From: Chryseobacterium rhizosphaerae
GTDB lineage: Bacteria; Bacteroidota; Bacteroidia; Flavobacteriales; Weeksellaceae
Length of the DNA stretch: 64,000 nt
Assembly: GCF_003385455.1 (NCBI RefSeq)
Contig: NZ_QNUF01000025.1
Coordinates: forward strand, 19,272-83,271
Direction of reading: 5' to 3'
Shown: piece by piece, positions 7,753 through 15,300 of the stretch
How the letters are laid out: the number at the start of each line of letters is the position of its first letter
Position numbering within the stretch: position 1 is the first letter of the stretch
Notes under the pieces: generated by a model
What the model saw: only the letters and a program-made list of their open reading frames with translations
Databases searched by the model: none
Told to the model about the DNA's origin: nothing
Position numbers and translations under genes: made by a program

Positions 7753-8221
7753 AGGCAATTTTAATGAAAACTCTTTCAATATTAGGAGATAATATATTAT
7801 AAAAAATTTCACAAAAATCTTTTTCAGAATAATCCATATCATTATCTATATAAAAAAGTTCTACTTGATTGATTTTTTTTTCAATTCTTTCAAAAAACTC
7901 ATCCTTTAAAAAAGTAACTTCTTCATAATTTAAAGAATTTAAAAAGAAGCTCACTTTGAAAAAAGTATTTAATTTTTTAATTGTACATAAAATATAACGA
8001 TTACTAAAATTACAATTTTCTTGGTTTCTAAATGAAACAAAAAAATTATATATTTCTTCTTGATTTTTAAAATACGCATCAAAACTCTCTTCATTAAAAT
8101 CAACATCATCTCCTTCTAAATATCCTCTCACCACTTCAGCACCTAGCTTATTTAGTGTTTCTAGCAAAGATAATCTCGAAAGATTCTTAAAACATAAAAC
8201 TGCTTCTTTATAAGTTGCCAT
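7745..8221 (-). CDS. Putative immunity protein of orphan module B
   Basis: 158 residues, with no signal peptide or membrane helix, so cytoplasmic. It is helical and rich in Phe, Asn and Glu, with FNEESFDAYFKNQEEIYNFF and an acidic C-terminal third. I do not recognise the family. It starts 9 bp after the stop of the module B tip. Very AT-rich coding contrasts with the Rhs core. The stop lies inside a REP-like palindrome, suggesting that the 3' boundary of the module is set by the repeat. A cytoplasmic immunity protein suggests a cytoplasmic target for its toxin (inference). Confidence 0.6.
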   Translation of the reverse strand: MATYKEAVLCFKNLSRLSLLETLNKLGAEVVRGYLEGDDVDFNEESFDAYFKNQEEIYNFFVSFRNQENCNFSNRYILCTIKKLNTFFKVSFFLNSLNYEEVTFLKDEFFERIEKKINQVELFYIDNDMDYSEKDFCEIFYNILSPNIERVFIKIASR

Positions 8222-8230
8222 ATATTATTC

Positions 8231-9031
8231 CTATTTAGGTTCCTTAAATATTTTAACATTGTCTTTTCCCAGTTTCTCCTGAGCTTTCTTTATTAACCAT
8301 TCTGGCGTATTATCTGACAGGTAAGTTTGTGCTGTTGCTCCCGTATCATCAGCAACTCGTTTAAGATTTGCAAGAGTACTTAAAAAAGCACTCCCTCCAT
8401 TTTTGGCTTTACTAGCTCCTCCAACACTTATAAGTTCTCCATTATTCCCAATTACATCAATGGTGGTACCAATTGTTCCATCTTTTGTACGAACTACCAA
8501 ATCTTTTCCATCGACCATTGCTACTCCTCCTCCCGATAACTCAGCTACCAAATTTTCTCTCTTCTTACCTAAATCCAATACATCACCAACATGTCTAAAT
8601 TGTCTAAAATTATCAGCATTTTTAAAAAGTTTTTTTAATCCTTTTAAAAAATCTCCACCTGGTACCCAAGCTATCATAGCAAAAGAGATATCCCAACCAT
8701 TGCCTCCTTTGAATGCGTTGTAAGTATCTTTAATGTCAATAAGCTGTCCATAGTATGGAACAAACCCTGCTCCAGTATCATGAATAAGAGTCCATGATTT
8801 TTCATAAGAGCGATTCATTCCCCTTATAACATGCTGCCTTTGATTAGCAGGAACGCTACTCATTGCATATCCCCAAGTTTGTTTTCCGTTAGGGTCAATA
8901 AGATTTATTGGACTTTGATAGCAATAAATATACGGATTATTATTCCCTGAGTTATACACTCCCCCATTATGCTCTCCATCAATATAAGCCTGATCATTCA
9001 TAAACGGATTATAGTCCGCCAGTGGGTCCAC
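8231..9031 (-). CDS. Orphan Rhs toxin tip, module B, with pre-toxin segment
   Basis: About 266 residues in the core frame, opening at GTG (VDPLADYNPF). Residues 1-50 are the Rhs core end (AYIDGEHNGGVYN...DPNGKQ). Residues about 85-140 resemble a pre-toxin TG-type segment (GFVPYYGQLIDIKDTYNAF, then SFAMIAWVPGGDFLKGL), common just before toxin domains. The last 105 residues (ENLVAELSGGGVAMVDGKDL to LGKDNVKIFKEPK) are the likely toxin; the layout suggests a small nuclease fold, but I cannot name the family. No ATG or ribosome site is present, and the frameshifted core precedes it, so it appears silent. Confidence 0.7.
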   Translation of the reverse strand: MDPLADYNPFMNDQAYIDGEHNGGVYNSGNNNPYIYCYQSPINLIDPNGKQTWGYAMSSVPANQRQHVIRGMNRSYEKSWTLIHDTGAGFVPYYGQLIDIKDTYNAFKGGNGWDISFAMIAWVPGGDFLKGLKKLFKNADNFRQFRHVGDVLDLGKKRENLVAELSGGGVAMVDGKDLVVRTKDGTIGTTIDVIGNNGELISVGGASKAKNGGSAFLSTLANLKRVADDTGATAQTYLSDNTPEWLIKKAQEKLGKDNVKIFKEPK

Positions 9032-9033
9032 AC

Positions 9034-9364
9034 TTAACCAAAGTGATACACGAGGATTGTAGTACCTCGCTCCATAATAGTAATACCCCGTCTCATCATC
9101 CTGCTCCTTACCATTAAACTTATAAGGTGTATTGTAAGAGTTCTTATGATTTTGTCTCTTTCCTTATTTATTGTTTTTAAAGGAATCGGCGAATCTCCTC
9201 CGTCGATTTCTACAAACACTTCTCCGCTTGGGAAATACTCTATATTCTGGGTTACTTCTCCGTCTAAACCGGTAATAAAAGAACTGCTGCCTAAGTGATC
9301 AGGATGATACCAATACGTATCTTTCTCCTCTACCCCTGTATACGAAGATACACAATTTTCATCT
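9034..9364 (-). pseudogene. Damaged Rhs core remnant of module B
   Basis: Matches 13060-13387 of the active gene. It retains the uninterrupted HPDHLGSSSFITG segment, so IE1 is absent, but carries IE2, which shifts frame after FVE. The other frame runs to a stop at 9034. Upstream of the homology an in-frame TAG blocks entry. Confidence 0.8.
9154..9209. repeat. Insertion element IE2, copy in module B
   Basis: 56 bp at the same site as the other two copies; differs from them by one base near one end (GTCTC for GCCTC). Confidence 0.8.
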
Positions 9365-9370
9365 TGCTAT

Positions 9371-9407
9371 AAAGCCAAAACCCTCACTACTGCAAGGGCT
9401 TTGGCTT
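9371..9407. terminator. Intrinsic terminator upstream of module B
   Basis: AAGCCAAAACCCT...AAGGGCTTTGGCTT. Lies between the module C immunity gene and the module B core, so it should isolate module B from upstream transcription. Confidence 0.7.
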
Positions 9408-9414
9408 CTATTCT

Positions 9415-9446
9415 AAGCACGAGCAAGATGCTCACGTTAACGAAGG
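9415..9446. repeat. REP-like palindrome
   Basis: GCACGAGCA-AGA-TGCTCACG followed by TTAACGAAGGGG. Core GAGCA/TGCTC is perfect (9421-9433). Confidence 0.6.
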
Positions 9447-9483
9447 GGAAACATTTTAATATGATTCAAAAATATATAAAATA

Positions 9484-9972
9484 TTACTTTGACACTCGCT
9501 CTAATATGTTTTGTATAGCATTTTCCATGATATCGTATCTTTCTGAAAAAATGTTTATATTTTTCTTTAAGTTGGCTATATCTGAAAAAATTGTATTCCG
9601 ATTAACTACTTTCCATACTATATATATCTTATCTTCATATTTGAACGAAAATATAAGATAATCATCTGTAAAAGTACCAAAACTAATATGATATTTATAT
9701 GTATTCATATTCTCACTATCTAAATTTGCTTTTAAATAGTAATAAATATTTTTTAAATTAAAACTATTAAAAGTTTCAAATACACATTTTGAAATAGTTT
9801 CAGAATTTATAATTTGGTTCAAACCTGAAGATAAATAACTTACATATGGAATTAAATCTTCTTTAGATCCAACAATTTTATTTTCAATAAATATCCTAGC
9901 ATAGCCATAGCCTTTTTCTTTAGTTTTCAAATACTCTACAGCTATTTTTGATTTATCATCAATAATCTTCAT
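9484..9972 (-). CDS. Putative immunity protein of orphan module C
   Basis: 162 residues, cytoplasmic by sequence. KTKEKGYGYARIFIENKIVG is followed by a helical middle, a beta segment HISFGTFTDDYLIFSFKYED and YIVWKVVN. This looks like a compact immunity-type alpha/beta protein, but I cannot assign it to a numbered Imm family with confidence. The start overlaps the tip stop by one base (TAATG), so the pair is translationally coupled. It is AT-rich like the other immunity genes. Confidence 0.65.
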   Translation of the reverse strand: MKIIDDKSKIAVEYLKTKEKGYGYARIFIENKIVGSKEDLIPYVSYLSSGLNQIINSETISKCVFETFNSFNLKNIYYYLKANLDSENMNTYKYHISFGTFTDDYLIFSFKYEDKIYIVWKVVNRNTIFSDIANLKKNINIFSERYDIMENAIQNILERVSK

Positions 9973-10841
9973 TATTTCTTATTCTTTATTTCTTGTGGAA
10001 CATTTTTTAAATCAATCTTTCTATCAGCTCCTGATTTTGTTTTCCCTACTGTAGATCCATTCCAGTGCCATTTACCGTTCCCATCACTTTGAAACCTATG
10101 GTAAATTGCTTTGGTTCTTTCCATAACTTTTGTCCATCGAGTATCTGATTTTTTAGGATCCATTACACTTTTTTCAAATAATTCAACATGATCTTCAGGT
10201 AAAACCGATTTTTTAGGATTATAATTATTAGGTTTTTTTTGTTTGGGATATGCGTCATGATGACCAGGGTTTTCATATTCCTCTGGATTAATTCCTAAGC
10301 TCATCAACATTGTCAGAGATTGTTTTAAATCTACCACTCCTGCTAAAGCAACTCCCCCTCCATATGCAGCTGTTCCTCCTCCAGCAACCGCTCCTACACC
10401 AACTGTTTCTAATCCTGTGGTGGCTGCTACTGTTCCTCCAGATGCAGCAATATTTCCTCCAGTATTTATCATCCCAATATCTGCTATGGCTCTACCAACG
10501 TAGTAAGAAATCAGATACTCTTTAGGCATACCTTTAGGTGGCTCTGTCAAATTAAGTAAATCGCCTAGCCCTAATGAAAAAGCAGATGCTACTGCATGTT
10601 CAGCTCCTAAAACAGCTGCCGTACTATGAGTAGCTATCTTTTTTAGATTTCCTAAAATCACAGAATAATTCTGTTTGCCGTTTGGATCTACATATATAAC
10701 TGGACTATTATATGTATAAATATATGGATTTAAGTTTCCTGGATTATATATCCCTCCATTATGCTCCCCATCAATATAAGCCTGATCATTATAGAAAGGG
10801 TTATACTCTGCCAAGGGATCCACACTTAACCAAAGACTCAC
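9972..10841 (-). CDS. Orphan Rhs toxin tip, module C
   Basis: About 289 residues from a GTG inside the core (SLWLSVDPLAEYNPF). Core end DPNGKQ is near residue 56. A Gly/Ala-rich hydrophobic stretch follows (residues about 115-170, GGTVAATTGLETVGVGAVAG), like the pre-toxin membrane segments of many Rhs and CDI tips. The C-terminal 85 residues (LPEDHVELFEKSVMDPKK, YHRFQSDGNGKWHWNGST) are probably the toxin; the YHRF...WHWNGST pattern is distinctive but I cannot name its activity. There is no proper start codon or ribosome site. The immunity gene overlaps by one base. Confidence 0.7.
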   Translation of the reverse strand: MSLWLSVDPLAEYNPFYNDQAYIDGEHNGGIYNPGNLNPYIYTYNSPVIYVDPNGKQNYSVILGNLKKIATHSTAAVLGAEHAVASAFSLGLGDLLNLTEPPKGMPKEYLISYYVGRAIADIGMINTGGNIAASGGTVAATTGLETVGVGAVAGGGTAAYGGGVALAGVVDLKQSLTMLMSLGINPEEYENPGHHDAYPKQKKPNNYNPKKSVLPEDHVELFEKSVMDPKKSDTRWTKVMERTKAIYHRFQSDGNGKWHWNGSTVGKTKSGADRKIDLKNVPQEIKNKK

Positions 10842-10945
10842 TCTAGGATTATAATATCTCGCCCCATAATAGTAATACCCTGTCTCATCATCCTGCTCCT
10901 TACCATTAAACTTATAAGGGGTATTGTAAGAGTTCTTATGATTTT

Positions 10946-11001
10946 GCCTCTTTCCTTATTTATTGTTTTTAAAGGAATCGGCGAATCTCCTCCGTCGATT
11001 T
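10946..11001. repeat. Insertion element IE2, copy in module C
   Basis: 56 bp, same site as in modules A and B; boundaries are uncertain by up to 3 bases because of flanking T runs. Confidence 0.8.
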
Positions 11002-11075
11002 CTACAAACACTTCTCCGCTTGGGAAATACTCTATATTCTGGGTTACTTCTCCGTCTAAACCGGTAATAAAAGAA

Positions 11076-11142
11076 CGCCTACGCGACAGTCTGGCTCTTT
11101 CGCTAAAAAGGTCCACCGGACCTTTTCTTTACACTCCGCTCT
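11076..11142. repeat. Insertion element IE1, copy in module C
   Basis: 67 bp replacing 7 bp of core. The hairpin here is perfect: AAAAGGTCC, three-base loop, GGACCTTTT. It differs from the module A copy at several scattered bases. Confidence 0.8.
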
Positions 11143-11244
11143 CCAAGTGGTCAGGATGATACCAATACGTATCTTTCTCCTCTACCCCTGTATACGAAGA
11201 TACACAATTTTCATCTTGCTATAAAATCAAAGCACCAGCGAGGG

Positions 11245-11334
11245 GCTGATTTCCTACATAATAATGCTTAGTATAAGACAGCCCATATTTCTGGGTCTGG
11301 GTGTTGAAGATCAATCTTGCCACAGCCATTCCGT
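11245..11334 (-). pseudogene. Rhs core fragment upstream of module C
   Basis: Matches 13598-13683 of the full-length gene (the KHYYAG to RMAVARIIFNT segment on the minus strand) with a few substitutions. It is joined to module C with the terminator hairpin deleted: the text jumps from AAATCAAAG to CACCAGCGAG compared with module A. Confidence 0.75.
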
Positions 11335-11346
11335 TAGGAAAAAAAA

Positions 11347-11375
11347 CAAAGCCAACTCATAAAAGTTAGCTTTGC
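11347..11375. terminator. Terminator-like hairpin
   Basis: AAAGCCAACT, short loop, AGTTAGCTTT, one mismatch. It sits between the core fragment and two palindromes. Confidence 0.5.
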
Positions 11376-11385
11376 TTAATGTTAT

Positions 11386-11412
11386 CTGCTCAAGGTTATA
11401 AACTTTTCGCAG
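11386..11412. repeat. Second palindrome family, degenerate copy
   Basis: CTGCTCAAGGTT...AACTTTTCGCAG, 27 bp. Same length and ends as the near-perfect copy at 11778-11804. Confidence 0.5.
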
Positions 11413-11427
11413 TTGGTTTCATTCTGG

Positions 11428-11448
11428 GCACGAGCTATAAGCTCGTGC
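11428..11448. repeat. REP-like palindrome, perfect copy
   Basis: GCACGAGCT-ATA-AGCTCGTGC, followed by TAGCGAAGAGG. It has a 9-bp perfect stem with a 3-base loop, the reference copy of the family that borders the modules and transposase remnants. Confidence 0.75.
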
Positions 11449-11478
11449 TAGCGAAGAGGAATACTAGAAAAACTTACA

Positions 11479-11733
11479 TTACTTATTTTCAAGTTTATCA
11501 ATAAATTCTTCTTCAAACAGTTTTAATTCTTTATGATAATCATCTCTATTAGCATGAGATATTCTTAAACTCTTCGATTTAGAATCGGAAATATCTATCA
11601 GTAAAAGCCAAGGTTCATTATACTTTTCTACATCAACTTTATGCTTATATTCATTGTCAGAATTTGTTATAAAGAAAAACTTAAATGAATCCTTTCCTAA
11701 AGCTATGTATCTGGATATGCTCCAAAAAGTTAG
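11479..11733 (-). pseudogene. 5'-truncated gene, probable immunity remnant
   Basis: Open frame without a start codon, reading RYIALGKDSFKFFFITNSD, then EPWLLLIDISDSKSKSLRIS and ending FEEEFIDKLENK. About 80 residues remain. The 5' side breaks at TGTCTAACTTTTTGG on the minus strand, which looks like the end of a lost insertion, with no ATG in frame. Position directly behind the active toxin-immunity pair and AT-rich composition suggest a displaced immunity gene. The sequence family is not recognised. Confidence 0.5.
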
Positions 11734-11777
11734 ACACTTTTTAGGGCATGTCCAATTTGCAGTGGTTTTACTTTTAC

Positions 11778-11804
11778 CTGCTCAAAGTCACAGACTTTGC
11801 GCAG
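11778..11804. repeat. Second palindrome family, near-perfect copy
   Basis: CTGCTCAAAGT-CACAG-ACTTTGCGCAG: arms match at 10 of 11 positions. Unrelated in sequence to the GCACGAGCT family. Confidence 0.6.
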
Positions 11805-11817
11805 CGGAATATAAAAC

Positions 11818-11853
11818 AAAAAAGCCACCGCTATTGCGGTGGCTTTGCTTTTT
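11818..11853. terminator. Strong terminator of the toxin operon
   Basis: GCCACCGC-TATT-GCGGTGGC with T-rich flanks on both strands, starting 2 bp beyond the stop of the active immunity gene. It closes the minus-strand operon that begins near 29.1 kb. Confidence 0.9.
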
Positions 11854-11854
11854 A

Positions 11855-12358
11855 TCAGTCCAGCCCAGTGGGTTTGTCATCTAATATATCACTTAATAAT
11901 TGGTCATCAATATTACCTTTTCCTCTAATAAAAATTTTATAAATAAACTCTAATATTTTTGATATTTCCTTTTTAAATAAACTTAAATTAATCTTTAAAA
12001 AAGAATTTTCATTTAATATATTTTCATTATGGCTTAAAATTGTATTCCACTGAGATTCTATAATAATATCATATCCATCTTTTTTAATATTCCACATAAC
12101 ATCAAATGTATTTGATGGAAAAGTCATTTGAATATTGTTCTCATATGATTCTAAAAATTTATATATGTATATAAAATCCTCAAACACTATAGATAAATCA
12201 TATTTATAGGAAAGGGAAACATAAATATGATTCCAATTGATATAAAAATAATCTTCACTTAAAGGGAAAATATTCTCAATTAATTCTCCTATTGATTTAT
12301 ATTCCTTCAATGACTTTTCATCTTCAATATGTGGATGATTTAAAACTATTTCAAACAT
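11855..12358 (-). CDS. Immunity protein of the full-length Rhs toxin (putative)
   Basis: 167 residues, no signal peptide, so cytoplasmic. The sequence is acidic and aromatic (FPLSEDYFYINWNHIYVSL, ESYENNIQMTFPSNTF), with a C-terminal helix ending DDKPTGLD. I do not recognise the family. It starts 3 bp after the toxin stop and is the last gene before a strong terminator. Unlike the orphan immunity genes, it lies in an evidently transcribed operon. The role is inferred from position. Confidence 0.7.
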   Translation of the reverse strand: MFEIVLNHPHIEDEKSLKEYKSIGELIENIFPLSEDYFYINWNHIYVSLSYKYDLSIVFEDFIYIYKFLESYENNIQMTFPSNTFDVMWNIKKDGYDIIIESQWNTILSHNENILNENSFLKINLSLFKKEISKILEFIYKIFIRGKGNIDDQLLSDILDDKPTGLD

Positions 12359-12361
12359 AAT

Positions 12362-15300
12362 TTATTCTTTAGCTTTTGGATAACCATGATAGGTTTTCTC
12401 GTTTCCATTATTTCTAATCCATATATGGGTGGCCTTTTTTGTTGTTCCGTCAGGCATGTGTACTACACTCTTTGTATCTGTAGGTAACTCAAACTCTGCT
12501 CCTTCTCTTGGTTTTAAACCAGAAGCCTTTTGTCCTGCATAATCCAAATCTTCTTGACTTCCCCATTGCCCTTGTGGGATACCTGTTTTTTTAGCTTCAG
12601 CTCCTCCTTCTTTCCATTTTAAACCGTGCTTTCCACTACCCTCATAACCCTTTTCTGGTCGTAAATTGGATAATGCGAAAATCTTTGCTTTCTCATTTGT
12701 TGGAAAAGTTCTAACAATTAAATTATCCTTTTCCGCTTTCGGGAAAGTTTTGTATTTAATTTCCTCAATTCTATTACTAGGAAATACTTCCCGTTCCGTC
12801 TTAGATGGTGATTTAGGAATAGACCTGTTAACTATCGCAGCATTTTCTTGAGCTCGATCATATTCACTATAAGCATATACAGCTGTACCAGCAGTAACTA
12901 TTCCAAATAAAACCCACCCAACTGGACCTCCTCCTAATAATGCGGCTTGAGCTTGTTTCCCATTTGGATCAGTTAATAAAACAGGATTTTGATAGCAATA
13001 AATATAAGGAGATAAGTTTTTTGAATTATACACTCCTCCATTATGCTCTCCATCAATATAAGCCTGATCATTCATAAACGGATTATAGTCCGCCAGTGGA
13101 TCCACATTCAGCCAAAGGCTCACCCTAGGATTGTAGTACCTTGCCCCATAATAGTAATACCCCGTCTCATCATCCTGTTCCTTACCATTAAACTTATAAG
13201 GTGTATTGTAAGAGTTCTTATGATTTTCTACAAACACTTCTCCGCTTGGGAAATACTCGATATTCTGGGTTACTTCTCCGTCTAAACCGGTAATAAAAGA
13301 ACTGCTGCCTAGGTGATCAGGATGATACCAATACGTATCTTTCTCCTCTACCCCTGTATACGAAGATACACAATTTTCATTATAGCCTGCATTTTGTCCA
13401 TAATTAGGGGGAGGTGTAATTCCATTCGCTGCCATAATGGCTAAGCTAGCTGTTGTATTGGCCTCCAGCTTTTCTTTAGCCACCGCTTTTTCATTGATTG
13501 CTGCACTTCCTGCTCCAAAAGGAATAATCAGCCACCCGCAATTAAATTGCCCTACATCTTTTCCTTTTCCTAATTTGCTGTTGATACGTTGGCTGCCTGC
13601 ATAATAATGCTTGGTATAAGACAGCTCATATTTCTGAGTCTGGGTGTTGAAGATAATTCTTGCGACAGCCATTCCGTTAGGATAAACAGTATAATCATTT
13701 TTGGTGATCGTTTGGGAAGTTCCGTTGGATCCTGTGATCACTGCTGTGGAAAGAACATTTTTAATAATTCTTTCTCCTCCCGCATCATACGTATAGATTG
13801 CGGAACCGTCTACTTCCGGCGTGGAAGGATTGGTATCTACAAAACGCAAGCGGTTTTCTTCATCCCATAAATATTTGGTTTTAGGTTCCGTTACTTTACA
13901 GGTTTGCTGCGCAATAGCGGTAGGATTGCCTTTTTTATCGTAGGTATAGTTCTGGAACTTCACCTGAGGATTATTGACGTCACAGCATAAAGCACCCGGC
14001 ACATTAGGCTCATCTACAATGGTCGTTGGCGCATGAGGTTTTGTGCTTTCATATTTGTAGTTCAATCGGTAAGAACTCGCTTCTATAGTACTCCATACAT
14101 TTCCGGTATTTCCCATCGCTTTTTCATGTTTTTGGGTTTTACCCATCACATTATGCATGTTGTCGTAAGCCATGGTAACGGTGTAACGCTGACGTTCTTC
14201 CTGACTTTGCGGATTGATGCCGCGCCAGTTCCCACTTGCAGAAGTCAGTCTGTATAAATCGTCATATCCATAAGTATGGTTGGTCCCTCCACCCAATAAT
14301 CCGGCCTGTGCCACGGGGGCATTGTTATGAACCTGGAGTACATTGCTTACTACATCGTACTGATACAGGTTCTTCATAAAGTAACGGTTACCAGGAGTCT
14401 GGGCATTCATTTTCAGCAGCCTCCTTCTCTTGGTCTCATATTCATAGCTGGTTGCTGTTCCGTTTCCGTATTTCAGGAATACTCTCTGGTCAAATTTATC
14501 ATAGCCTAATTCATTAATGATATTTCTGGTGAAACCATCTTTTACCGAAGCCATATTCTTAAGGTTTCCGGCCAGGTTGTAATTATACGTTACTTTTTCT
14601 CCATCCGGATAGATAATCGTTTTCACACGGTTCCAGGTATCGTATTCCCATTCTGTTCCGAACCAGTATACTCCTGCTCCGGGAACAGCTACTGAACGGC
14701 GTTGATGAATAAGTTCACCCAATCTACCGTATTTCATATACTGTGTTCCGGTAGCATCTACCTGATACCATAATCTACCTACTGAATTATTATCCATGGC
14801 TGAAGCGTCCATCGCCTGACCATAATAGTATTTGACAGTATTTTCAGGGTATTTCGGGTATATCACAGCATTCAGACGGCCAAAATCATAGGTGTAAGTC
14901 ACCGTTTCATTTTCAGCATTGGTTCTGGAAGTCATATTGCTGGCAGCATCATATACAAAAGTGGAAATTCCGCTGTCCGGATGGGTCATGGATGTTCTTC
15001 GCCCTAAATCATCATAAATACTGGTTGTCAGATTATTCTGTACATCTCTTACTTTTAACAAATCACCAATAGCATCATGGGTGAAACTTGTAAAAATATC
15101 TCCGGTATTGGAAGGTTCGTGTACAGTGGTTGTACGCCCTTTAATATCCACATATGTGTTCTTGACTGTTCCAAGTTCATCGGTCATTATAGTACGGAAC
15201 ATCTGTCTTCCTTCGCGGTCATTTCCAAAACCATATTCCACTTCAGAAATCAGGTCTTCATCCGGTAATTTAGTGGTAAGGACTCTATCCAGTACATCAT

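Larger units (their letters stand above)
10838..11216 (-). pseudogene. Damaged Rhs core remnant of module C
   Basis: Same extent and same two insertions as module A: IE1 at 11076-11142 with an in-frame TAA, and IE2 at 10946-11001 causing a frameshift. The flanking core matches the active gene closely on both sides. In-frame TAG upstream. Confidence 0.8.

Noticed and set aside
6313..11216. Programmed frameshifting that would fuse the core remnants to the orphan tips
   Set aside because: There is an in-frame stop just upstream of each remnant and, in two modules, a further stop in IE1. No slippery site is seen at IE2, and there is no start codon or signal peptide.
11707..11760. Intact insertion sequence suggested by TGTCTAACTTTTTGG
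   Set aside because: Only one possible end; no transposase frame, matching inverted repeat or target duplication is visible.
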